Part shown: piece by piece, positions 48,050-57,940 of the stretch
Position numbering within the stretch: the stretch's first letter is position 1
Layout: each line of letters opens with the position of its first letter
Assembly: GCA_020055645.1 (NCBI GenBank)
Contig: CM034546.1
Location: 29,326,001 to 29,390,000 of the forward strand
Direction of reading: 5' to 3'
DNA from: Tomocerus qinae
Taxonomy: Eukaryota > Arthropoda > Collembola > Entomobryomorpha > Tomoceridae
Length of the DNA: 64,000 nt
The notes under the pieces: model-generated
Database searches by the model: none
Told to the model about the DNA's origin: nothing
What the model saw: only the letters and a program-made list of their open reading frames with translations
Program-made: the position numbers and the translations under genes

Positions 48050-48685
48050 TAAAGCATAAAGCCTCATCTTAGACTTATACGACCCTAAAGCATAAGGCCT
48101 CCTCTAAATAATAAAAGTCCCCCCAAACTAAAGCTCCTCTAGATAATAAAAGTCCCCCCCAAACTAAAGCTCCTCTGAATAATAAAAGTCCCCCCAAACT
48201 AAAGCTCCTCTGAATAATAAAAGTCCCCCCAAACTAAAGCTCCTCTAAATAATAAAAGTCCCCACAAACTAAAGCTCCTCTAAATAATAAAAGTCCCCCC
48301 AAACTGAAGCTCCTCTAGGTAATAAAAGTCCCCCTAAACTAAAGCTCCTCTAGATAATAAAAGTCCCCCCAACCTAAAGCTCCTCTAGATAATAAAAGTC
48401 CCCCAAACTAAAGCTCCTCTATATAGTAAAAGTCCCCCAAACTGAAGCTCCTCTAGGTAATAAAAGTCCCCTAAACTAAAGCTCCTCTAGATAATAAAAG
48501 TCCCCCAAACTAAAGCTCCTCTAAATAATAAAAGTCCCCCCAAACTAAAGCTCCTCTATATAGTAAAAGTCCCCCCAAACTGAAGCTCCTCTAAATAATA
48601 AAAGCCCCCCCCCCCCAACCTAAAGCTCCTCTAGATAATAAAAGTCCCCCCAACCTGAAGCTCCTCTAGATAATAAAAGTCCCCC
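48050..48685. repeat. 35-bp C-run minisatellite plus 36-bp repeats, right arm
   Basis: Complement of the left-arm array, core TAATAAAAGTCCCCCC and CTAAAGCTCCTCT. One site (about 48604-48617) has a run of about 14 C. Unit order differs from the left arm, so the arrays have mutated separately after the arms formed. Confidence 0.9.
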
Positions 48686-48947
48686 CAACATGATAATAAG
48701 AAATATCTATGTATCTTAAAGTGCTATTATGCATCTCTTGAAGGTTACATATGGTTTACATCTGTGTGCTTGAATAACCGCCAGTCTTCTCCCTTCCAAG
48801 TACCCTTATCCAATTGAAGGGAAGTAGGGCGTAGCTTGAAAAGGACGCCGCATTCCCCGCTTCGCTCTCTCTTTTCTTTCTTTCTTAAGTTTATTTGTTC
48901 TCTACTCTCCGTTCTGTCGATCAGTAGTCTGCCGAGAGTGAAATAAA

Positions 48948-51468
48948 ATGGAAAACTCTAAGCGTCTTCAGTGTGGTGAATGTGCCCGACAATTTATTCA
49001 GGCGTGCAATCTAAAACGCCATTTTTTGGCGAAGCACCCTGAGTGTAAATATATTTTTAAAAATAATATAATTAAGAGGAAGCACGGACTTTTAGCTCCT
49101 CTGTGTAAAAAGTTTTTCGTCAGCAGTGATTCCGCTGACAGTAAAATAAATTTAGAGTGTGAAGTGGAATATAGTGAGGAAGTTCTTGTGAATGTAGGGG
49201 AAACGGAGGAACCGCAAAGTAAAGAGCAGGACACAGGTACCTTTAAGGAGAAGAATATAGTTACCTGGCAAAGAATGAAAGCGCAAGGATTCGGGACGGT
49301 AGCTGTTAATCAATCTTTAATTGAAGGTAATCTCATTTTGATTTTCGATTAAGTCTAGTTAATGTAACTATTCCATTCACTTGTTCTCTTGTTTTTTTAG
49401 AGTTACCTAGGCAGCACTATTTATGCCGCGGCTGCGGAGATGTCTTTGATAAAATTAAAAAAATTGCGGCTCACGTGGAAGGAGAGCATTCTCGTCTAGT
49501 GCATGCTATGCAATTCTCGTCAATCGAGCTATCTCTGGAGGAACTCCTACAAATCAATGAACATTATGTCAACTATACCTCCGCTGAGGAATATAAAAAA
49601 TTGAATCCGCCGGAGGAACAGAATGTACTCGGCGAGAGAAAGAAAATAAGGCCTGCCAAAGGTGAACGTAGTTTGTTTGTATTCTAAATATTAAAAAAGT
49701 AAAAAATCTAAAAAAAAAATAGTATAATCTTTTCATTTTTATAGTTTGCGGTGTACTTGTGTGTCCGTACTGTGAACTGAAGCGGTCTCTACCTCTGAAG
49801 ATGGAGAAGCATTTGATGGCGCATTTTAAACCCCTTCAATGCACTTTATGCCTATTCTCCACTGGGAGTAAAGAAGAATATGCGAAGCACTGTATGCTTA
49901 CTCATGTTAAGTTTGCTTGCTTTATCTGCACACATGTTGAAGATACCGTGAAAGAGATTAAAACTCATCGCATCACCGCGCAGTAAGTATTATTATTTAT
50001 TAAACGATATTCGTAGTATGAAGAATCTTGAAGAAATTATTTAAATTAAAGTAAAAACGACATCCCTTGCCAATTCTGTTGGAGGAAGTTTAACGTGGAA
50101 TGGGATAAAGCTGCTCATGAGATCGTCTACCATAGCAAAATACTTCTTCTCCCAAACGGTGAAGAATTAGTGCAGTTTACCGAGAGGCCGCAAATTGAAG
50201 GTAGCATTTTTATTTCGTTTTCTCGTTTAATTCTTTTCCATATAAATATAATATTTACTATAGGTCAAACTCTATATTTATACCTATACTGCGAGTATGC
50301 TGGAATTGGAGTGGATACCTTACGATGTCATCTGAGGGTGAAACATAAAAATCTACTTGAAGGCACTTGGGAAACGTAAGTACAGTACTTAGACCCACTC
50401 CATTCTCAATGCAAGTCTCCATACACATATATGTACCTATTCTCTATATATGACGACCCTCCTAACTATATATGAACCTATTCGGCAATGACTCGTCTTA
50501 GTTACATGAGCCCTACTTATATTACGACCCTCCTAACTATATCTGATCCTATTACACGATGACTCGTCTTAGTTACATGAGTCCTACTTATATTACGACC
50601 CTCCTAACTATATATGATCCTATTAGACGACGACTCGTCTTAGTTACATGAACCCTACTTATATTACGACCCTCCTAACTATATATGATCCTATTAGACG
50701 ATGACTCGTCTTAGTTACATGAGCCCTACTTATATTACGACCTTCTTTGTTTTTGTGATAGGGGAGTAATTGAATGCCCGCCTTGCAATAAACAGTTTAA
50801 GAAGGAGCTTGACTGCTTGTTGCATAAAATTATATATCATGAGAAAATTATGCAAGTCGGCTACTCGCCGCCTATTGAAGTTCCTAAAGGAAAAAAAGTT
50901 ACATCAAAAAAAGGTATAGGCTTTATCAGTTTATTATGCTATTGTGCTATTGTCTTACGTTATATGTTATTATGTACATTAACAGATAGAATGAAGTATG
51001 AATGTCCCTATTGTGATTGGAAAGGGGGAAAGGAAAAGGAGCGTCATATGCACTCGCACATAATGGCCTATGAGTGCTCTATCTGCCCGAGTAAGTATGA
51101 CCGAGTAAAAGTATTAAAAGATCACGTCTCTTTTGCTCATAAAAAAGTAATCTGTAATACCTGCTACAGAATAGTAGACAATGAAGAGAAGTTGGAACGG
51201 CATCGAAAAGTTTTTCAGTAAGTTTCATTAAAGCTAATTTTCTAAATTCAATTTCTAGCTAATTCTATTTTATGTTTATAGTGAGAATCCTTTTCTACTG
51301 TCGGCATACAACTGCCCATATTGCGAGAAAAGCTTCTTCACTCGCGCGGCTTACGAAATCCACTGCATACTCCAACACGAACAACAACTCTCCGAGTGTT
51401 CTACATGCACCTTCCGCACAACTGACTGCGATTTAATGGAAGCACATAAAGAGAAAGGATGTTTATAA
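48948..51468 (+). CDS. Eight-exon multi-C2H2 zinc-finger gene, right arm (intact frame)
   Basis: Exons 48948-49326, 49401-49661, 49745-49982, 50052-50200, 50264-50375, 50762-50913, 50986-51217 and 51282-51468, with all seven junctions GT-AG and in phase, give about 569 aa. Starts MENSKRLQCGECARQF. About 12-13 fingers of C-x2-C-x12-H-x3-5-H(C) type, for example CPYCELKRS, CTLCLFSTG, CQFCWRKF, CPPCNKQF, CPYCDWKG, CSICPSKY and CPYCEKSF, without TGEKP linkers, plus an acidic stretch in exon 1. The seventh finger has Tyr in place of its first Cys (LYLYLYCEY). A TCAGT initiator-like site at 48921 lies just before the start; no TATA. The largest intron holds an 80-bp minisatellite. Nuclear DNA-binding role is likely; it may bind the element itself (inference). 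Confidence 0.75.
50440..50745. repeat. ~80-bp minisatellite in C2H2 gene intron, right arm
   Basis: About four units containing GACTCGTCTTAGTTACATGA and TACTTATATTACGACCCTCC, inside the intron 50376-50761. Mirror of 43920-44215. Confidence 0.85.
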
Positions 51469-51636
51469 TCAATTCAATAATTTTATTTAGAAATAATTTT
51501 TAGTTTTCATTACAAATAATTTTAGTTTTCATTACAAATAATTTTAGTTTACAAAACATTTTCATTGTACAAATAATTTTAGTTTAGAATTTAGTTTTCA
51601 TTACAAATAATTCAGTACTCAATTATAGGGAGAAAT

Positions 51637-52666
51637 TTACATGCATAACATTTGATGATCTGCTAATTCTGAAGAATTGAAAAACATTTTCAGACAAAAT
51701 TTACAAACATCAATCCTAGATTTAGAATTTTTAGAAAGAGAGAGAGATTAGTAATCACAGTATAGTGCGCCTTTTTCCCACATCTAACTAAAAATAAATT
51801 GATGTGTCTCTCTGTAGGTACTCCTCTCTGATTAGTTACTACTAGCGGGTATACACAATCATTCGCTGACGTGTAAATATTTATTGTAATATTATTTTCA
51901 ATTTCAATTTTCGAAAAGTCATAATTATTTATGTTTTCATAGGAAATTAGTGTAGGGGAGTAGTAAATTGGATTAGTTTTAGATAGACCTTCACGAGGAT
52001 TTAAACTTGCAGAAATGCAATGTCCTAGAGAACAATAATCTTTTGTTCTTATATTCAATAGGCCTCCTCTTCCTTCTAATTCAGACGGCTTCTCAAGATG
52101 TCCATAACAAAAGGCGGCAAATGCTGCTTTATGTAGACGTCCAGAGACCAGACTAATTTTATCCGCCTCTTTATCAACTGGAAAGCGGAATTTAGAAGAA
52201 ATGGCACAAGGTTGATGTTGATGAGAGTAAATGTAGGAGTTTTAACCTGCCTCTCTTCATAGTCTGTAAAGGCGAACATTACTTCTACTCCGTTGAGAAT
52301 GATATCCTGCAGCACTGCTACTATATGCGGCTGCAAGTAATCTTGAATCTCGTCTAAATTTTTAAACTTTGGCAACTTCTTTGCACGGAACACAAACCCC
52401 GTCTCAGCAGTAGGAATCTTGTCAAAACTTTTTCCAAGGGTGGAAGTATAATTTTCTATTGACGCTGTCTCTGAAACGGTACAAGCGTGGACACTGTGAG
52501 CGTGCAGTATTAGTTGCTCCATCTGTTGAGAACGATAGTAGCACGTCCTAGCAGAGCACTTGTACTAAAATTTAAAAAAAGGAATTAGAGGTTTATCTTT
52601 TAGCTCAAGGATTAAGAAATTTAATACCTTGAGAATACCTCCGTTGAGAGCCTTTGGGGTGAACAT
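51637..52666 (-). pseudogene. Polymerase-N-terminal-like gene, right arm (two 1-base losses)
   Basis: Mirror of 41991-43022 with the same small intron. Relative to the left arm it lacks one T in a homopolymer (four instead of five, about 52110) and one A near the 3' end (five instead of six, about 51733), so the frame is broken twice. Otherwise the sequence reads the same. Either inactivated or affected by homopolymer calling. Confidence 0.7.
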
Positions 52667-52827
52667 GTTTAGTCTTCAAAGTCTGGAGTCGGACTGAAGC
52701 CCAAATGAAAGGATTGTATATTATAGGGGTATATAGTATACTGGAAATTAAATAACTTCAGCATGTTAAAGTTGCCACACTTTACGGCTAGGGCATACAA
52801 AGTAGCGTGCGTGTAGTCTCCCCATCT

Positions 52828-53866
52828 TTACTTATGTACGCGGGAGCCTTCTTTTTCATCCGCTTTCAACACCACTCGAAGTATGTCCAATCCTGCAGTA
52901 GTGAGTTCTTCATCCCCTTTCGTCGTCTTCTTCGCTGTCAGAGCCGTTGGTATTATCAGATTCTCTCTCATCGGAATCCTCCTCGCTACCGTTCTCAGAT
53001 TCGCTCCCTGAACTGCTTTCAGTTTCACTGGCTGAAGACTTATCATCAGCATCGGATCCCGAGGACGTTCCAGATTCATTTTCCGAGGAAGAACTTTCAT
53101 CTTCCTCCGGAGGGTAGACATCAGCCTCCGTAATTGTATTATTAAGAAGCTGTCGTAAATGGTTTTTTTGTCAATTTGACAAAACCAAATTCCGCGTTGT
53201 AAACAACGCGTTGAAGCATTTTAATTACAGGTAACGGGAGAGCATCATATTCATCCCCACTGTCACATTCACTCGTTGCTGAGCGTTTAGAGGAACTATG
53301 ATTCGAATCTTCATCTGAAGATTCTTCTCGTAGCCGTTTTGGTGATGTAATATAGTTGTTTGGAGTAAGATGGATTTTTTCTCCATTGTCTTCTATTTTA
53401 TGACAGCTATTGCAGACATTTATTACAGACGACTTTGAGATGAGACGAAGAGACATGAGACGACAGTCTACCCCTTCGGTCATTCACTTGCTGCGAATCT
53501 TTAACCTTCTATATTGAGATATGTTCTCACCTTCAAATAGCTTTTTGCCTGTGTGAACTTATTCTAATGGTATACAATAAGTTCTTATTTTACGAATATT
53601 TTTTAGAAATATAATAGTGCCTTTCCAAATTCCATTTGCTGGAAAACACGCTTGCCATTTTCGAGAGAGATCATCTAAGGCAGCTAGATCTGTTACCGGC
53701 GTTCTAGTAAAATCCACGGATAGAGATTCTAAATTTTCTCTTTATTCCCATTTTTTTAAAATATACTTTACTGAGGGATGTTTAGATTTGAAATGAACTT
53801 CAAATTCCAAGCTTTACTAAATTTTTCTGAACACTCAGATAGTATTGCCTTATGTTGAAAAATGCT
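52828..53866 (-). pseudogene. Decayed zinc-finger plus acidic region, right arm
   Basis: Mirror of 40790-41829, with the same frame changes, including the run of seven A (as T here, about 53163-53169). I see no difference from the left arm within the readable frames. Confidence 0.5.
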
Positions 53867-53920
53867 GTGAACTTCATATGATTATCTAACGCGTCATATT
53901 GCTCAATAGTACTTTGCCGT

Positions 53921-54562
53921 CGAGTTTCAGCATCGTAAATTGGTTTTCTGACGATAAACTTTTTTTAAACAAAACCTACATAGGTCATATTTATTACCTA
54001 CATAGTTGCCCACAAAGGCAGAAAGATTTGTAATTAATAAATAATGAAACTTATCCTCCTCTTTGAGAAACAATAAGTATATATGCTTTTCCCTAGTAAC
54101 ATTTTTGGAATAACTATTAGATAGACAACTATTGCATCTTCACTAATTAAATTATAGCTATAAATATTAATCGACAAGTTATCAACCTGTTCGAACTTAC
54201 TAAAATCCTGTATCGCTACAGGAAAAGATAGGTCCCCAATATCCAATTTGTAGTTTGGATGGACCATCATGTCCATATATTTTTTCTGGTCTAACCCTAT
54301 CCCTCATGTTTCCCTTTATGAGGTGGAGGTGGGCATAGACAGAATAAAGAAAACAATAGTTATCTTTATTTTCTATGTTTAATAAACCTTTCCCTTCTAA
54401 TTCTTTTGGTGTGGGAATGAATCCCCCACCACGAGTTGGGTTATAGGTAGCGAAAGATACTTCAAAGTAAATAAATTTCGAAATAGAGGACCCTAAAGAA
54501 AACTCACAGGCTTGTATGTCGTGATCATCGTGTTTTACGGTGTTTTTGACCGTTTTCAGCAT
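53921..54562 (-). pseudogene. Decayed polymerase-N-terminal-like domain, right arm (copy 1)
   Basis: Mirror of 40094-40735 with identical frame breaks. The conserved blocks appear in the same order on the minus strand. Confidence 0.65.
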
Positions 54563-54602
54563 GTTTCACGATGTTTTTAGCTCACTTTTATAATATTGAG
54601 CA

Positions 54603-55513
54603 TAAATTTCATCATTTTCAACAACAAAATCTATATTTTTTAACGAAAATTGGTAAATTTTCATTACGTGCCATCACTTTCAAGGAAATATTTTCTATTT
54701 GAAATAAACTTCTTCCTAATGGACTACATTTTCATCATCAATTCTAGTATTTTCTAAATGAAAATTGGGTAATTTTCATTAAAATGTCCTAATTTCTATC
54801 ACTTTCAAGAACTAAATCTATATTTCTTAATGAAAATCGGTAAATTTTCATTAAGTATCCTCACTTTCAACGAAATATTTTCTACTTTAATATAAAACCT
54901 TCTTTTCCTTGGTTAAATTTTCCATTTCTTTCCGATCCATAATTTTTTTTAAAGATTTCCACTCTTTCATTTATTTCCAGGAGTTGTTCCAAAATTAACT
55001 CAATTGATGAAAACTAAAGATGAGAAAATGAAATGCAAAGATTTTTACCTGAATGTTATATGAATAATTGATGAGAGGTAAATGAAACTAATTTATGTAA
55101 TTAAATAATATATGTTATTATATAATATTTATGTTATATTTAATATAATTAAATATTATGCTTAATATAATTATATAATATGCGTAATAGAATTAAATAA
55201 TATATAATATTATATAATATTTATGCTTTTATATAGTATGTAATTTATAAATATATAATAATATGCATAATACAATTAAATAATATGTAATTCATATGCT
55301 ATTAGTATTAAATAAAATATGATATTATGCCTAATGTAAATAAATAACATGTAGTTAATTAATATATAATATATTTATTCTCATTTATTGATACAATTAT
55401 TGTAAATATATTGTTATATATGTTATAGTTATATCTACTGTCCATAGTTATAAGTATATCTATTACCTAAAAGCATGAATATATAATATCTACAGCTATA
55501 GTTATACCTACTA
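54603..55513. repeat. AT-rich low-complexity and degenerate repeats, right arm
   Basis: Mirror of 39140-40050. No gene. Confidence 0.7.
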
Positions 55514-55668
55514 TGATTTAGACAAACATCTGGCATCGAGAACGTTCTGTGAACGAAAGAGGGGGAGAAATCTAAAAATAGCTACCCTCATCTTCACTCA
55601 GTCTCTTCCCAACCTCTACTCACAGCGCAAGCAAATATTATTCTCTCTTCTTTTATTCATTATTGAAC

Positions 55669-55702
55669 GCTTGACCATTGACTATTCAGTCTATGGTCAA
55701 GC
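55669..55702. repeat. 10-bp inverted repeat hairpin, right arm
   Basis: GCTTGACCAT and ATGGTCAAGC with a 14-nt spacer, mirror of 38951-38984. Confidence 0.6.
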
Positions 55703-56170
55703 TAATTAACTCATTGTGTTGTCGAGAACTACCGGCTGACACTTTGCTTGCCTCTCGTTCTCGAAACAAAGCAGCAACGTTTTACTCATTTATACAACTA
55801 GTATACATCTAGTGTATAGGTATAGTGAATAGTTAGTATACACATAGTGTATAGTTATAGTGATAGTTCAAAATAATTGCGATAGGTGGAGCGGAGAGTA
55901 CTAAGGAGTAGTATGGGAAGCATGCTGCATGGAATGCATAGTTCAAGAGAATAGCAATAGGTGGAGTAGAGAGTACTAACAGAGCATCGTGAAGCGGCAT
56001 GGGAAGCATGCAGCATAGGAATCACATCACTACTGTGACAGCATGGAGGCTTTATAGTAGAGTATAGTAGGCCCTTATAGGGATATTCCAAAGGGAAGGA
56101 GGGGACGACCGGCAGCAGCCAATCAGCAGAGACTAAGGCGGAGCTACAACCTGGGTAGGGGGACGGGAGG

Positions 56171-56205
56171 TATAAATAGCGGCACTCGGGGAGCAGGAGC
56201 TCAGT
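56171..56205 (+). promoter_or_regulatory. Core promoter of right terminal micro-gene (TATA + initiator)
   Basis: TATAAATAGC at 56171-56180 and TCAGT at 56201-56205, placing +1 (the A at 56203) 32 nt after the first T of TATA, which is the classic spacing. Upstream DNA is unusually GC-rich for this window. The 5' leader to the ATG would be 29 nt. Confidence 0.75.
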
Positions 56206-56231
56206 CGTGTGCGATGCTCCGAGCTGGAAAC

Positions 56232-56372
56232 ATGCCTCTCCTGCCTTGCTTGCTTGCTTTTATGGCTTTACCGCTCTTAGGAATTGGCGCCAAGCATGAC
56301 TTGGCGCCAATTTTGGTAGGGACTGACTGGGGGTGGGTGGGTTGGCTAGCCCAGCCCACTCCCCCTAAATAA
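56232..56372 (+). CDS. 46-codon micro-gene at right terminus of the palindrome
   Basis: A compact transcription unit reading outward: TATA, initiator, short leader, ATG in the context GAAACATGC, 46 codons, stop TAA inside the poly(A) signal AATAAA (56368-56373), then a GT-rich stretch (CAGTGTGTGCT, about 56400) about 27 nt later. Everything fits within the terminal 265 bp. The peptide has a hydrophobic N-terminal 20 residues (MPLLPCLLAFMALPLLGIGA), then a short charged KHD and a Trp/Pro-rich end. This could be a signal-anchored or secreted micropeptide. The ORF is open in both arms despite other indels. Function is unknown, and coding status needs transcript or peptide evidence. Confidence 0.5.
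   Translation: MPLLPCLLAFMALPLLGIGAKHDLAPILVGTDWGWVGWLAQPTPPK
56282..56312. promoter_or_regulatory. Paired TTGGCGCCAA palindromes (hairpin), right
   Basis: AATTGGCGCCAA, spacer GCATGAC, TTGGCGCCAATT. Mirror of 38341-38371. Each half matches the E2F/DP consensus; together they form a 12-bp stem. Confidence 0.6.
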
Positions 56373-56435
56373 AGATGGCTGAAACTGAATCTATTTGTCC
56401 AGTGTGTGCTCCATAACTTAACCCCACATCCTACT

Positions 56436-56441
56436 TATGTA
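56436..56441. repeat. Target site duplication, right (TATGTA)
   Basis: Direct repeat of 38212-38217, immediately after the CCTACT terminus. Confidence 0.9.
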
Positions 56442-57762
56442 ATTAAATTTTAATATGGATTAAATATCCAAAAATGTGCACATTATTTAAATCAATTCAA
56501 AGTGGTATGTACGAATTTCCCAATTTAACACTCACGTGAAAATTTATCTATCCATCGCGCATCGTTAGTAAATTATTTTTAAAAGTGGAATCCAAGGTTT
56601 TGTAACATTTACTCCATTGAATAAAGATTACACGGAGTCCAAGACATCTGCAGGAAAATTAATATAATCTATATTTTATGGAATACATTATCATAATACT
56701 TATTCTACACAATGAAATGCGGTCAATAAGCTAGCTAGATATATCAAGTGCATATGGGTCAATGGGTCATAAACATGGAAGTTTAAATCAAGATGATAGA
56801 AAAATAAGGCAATTTATAGAAAACGGCAGCTTACAGTTACAATAAGGCTGACTGACGGCGGTCTCATAGGGCATCCACATACTGCCATATATTGCAATAA
56901 AACTCCAACATTTAATTTAAACGTACAGTTTCTTCAGTGTAGCTTGTAATTTTGATAGTCAAAATCGTCTGATGGGGTGGATGCTTAAATTTTTCAATCT
57001 CGGCACAAGTAAATGTATTCTTGCACTTTGACTCCAACTACTATTCTTATAATATCGGCATTTTAAAGCTATCTTCCTTAAGGTTAAAAATATTTTATGT
57101 GCTATTTAAACTTTTAGGGTGATCGAATTAATTTTTGGGTTTATGAAAACATCATCTACACAGAAATTGAATATGATATGAATATAATATAATTGAATTG
57201 AATATGGTTGATCCCCCAAGACCCGACCGCATGATTCAGTCTGGACCAGGAGACTTGCAATAAAGTTCATCAAATAAGATTTTTAAAAGCCTGATAATAA
57301 CACAAAATAGAGTGCAAAATTTTTAAAAGAAATAAAACCCTAGAAATGTTCTCAAGAATCGGTTGCAACAACCAAAAAGAAATCCTTCTTTGCCAAAAGA
57401 GAAAAGCTCCTTTATAAAAACAGTTTTTTTGCAATTTGATAATAGCTGCCTCTGCCTACTTATATTTCCACCGATACAACCAACTATTCAAGGATGTATT
57501 TTTCAGCAAACAATTTCGCGCTCCGTGCGATTATTTGCCATTTTTGACTCATTTTCTTCAAAAAATGCCAAAAATTTTCGCGCTACGCATATATACGCGA
57601 ATATATATACTTAAAATATTTATTGGAAGTCTAGCCCCCTCCGAAACTCAGTCCTGAATACGTTCTTGCCAACTAAGTTTTTACAAAAAAGGTAAAGAGC
57701 AAAAAAGTCATTTTTTGCCTTCTGCTGCAGGTAGTATTTAAGCAAAAGTGTACCAAGCCAAG
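56442..57762. other. Intergenic between palindrome and hAT MITE
   Basis: AT-rich, no supported gene or repeat. Confidence 0.5.
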
Positions 57763-57932
57763 CAAGGGCGTATCTAGAATCCAAATTTAGGGGGTGGTTG
57801 AACATGTGACAAAAATTTTCTTATGCATAAAATTACTTTTTATTAAATTTTGAGAAAATATTTAGTTTATTTTGGGAAATTTAGGGGGTGCTTAAGCACC
57901 CTAGCACCCCCTCCCCCCTAAAAACGTCCTTG
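57763..57932. mobile_element. 170-bp hAT-type MITE
   Basis: Termini CAAGGGCGT and ACGTCCTTG, flanked by a perfect 8-bp duplication AAGCCAAG (57755-57762 and 57933-57940). Interior has TTTAGGGGGTG and CACCCCCT blocks that pair. No coding capacity. Confidence 0.85.
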
Positions 57933-57940
57933 AAGCCAAG

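Larger units (their letters stand above)
38218..56435. mobile_element. 18.2-kb giant palindromic Polinton-like element
   Basis: Two arms, 38218-47304 and 47387-56435, are reverse complements of each other and visually near-identical along their whole length, separated by only 82 bp. Ends are 5'-AGTAGGATGTGGGG...CCCCACATCCTACT-3' with a perfect 6-bp duplication TATGTA, matching the AG terminus and 6-bp duplication known for Polinton/Maverick integrases. Each arm carries, from the outside in: a micro-gene reading outward, AT-rich DNA, a decayed and an intact copy of a domain resembling the N-terminal region of mobile-element protein-primed DNA polymerases, a convergent eight-exon C2H2 gene, and a 35-bp minisatellite. 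No polymerase catalytic domain, integrase, ATPase, protease or capsid frame was found, so transposition would need factors in trans. Assignment to Polinton-like elements is inference from termini, duplication and the polymerase-associated domain. Confidence 0.85.
47387..56435 (-). repeat. Right arm of the giant palindrome (9,049 bp)
   Basis: Reverse complement of the left arm. Visible differences from it include single-base indels in homopolymers (for example five versus four T at about 42546 / 52111), a Cys-to-Tyr change in a zinc finger, and unit changes in the 35-bp minisatellite. Confidence 0.93.

Noticed and set aside
38218-56435. Giant palindrome as a foldback-read or assembly artefact
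   Set aside because: An artefact would mirror flanking DNA too. Here mirroring stops exactly at a 6-bp direct duplication, the flanks differ, the loop is unique, and the arms carry arm-specific indels, substitutions and repeat-unit changes. Still worth checking with raw reads.
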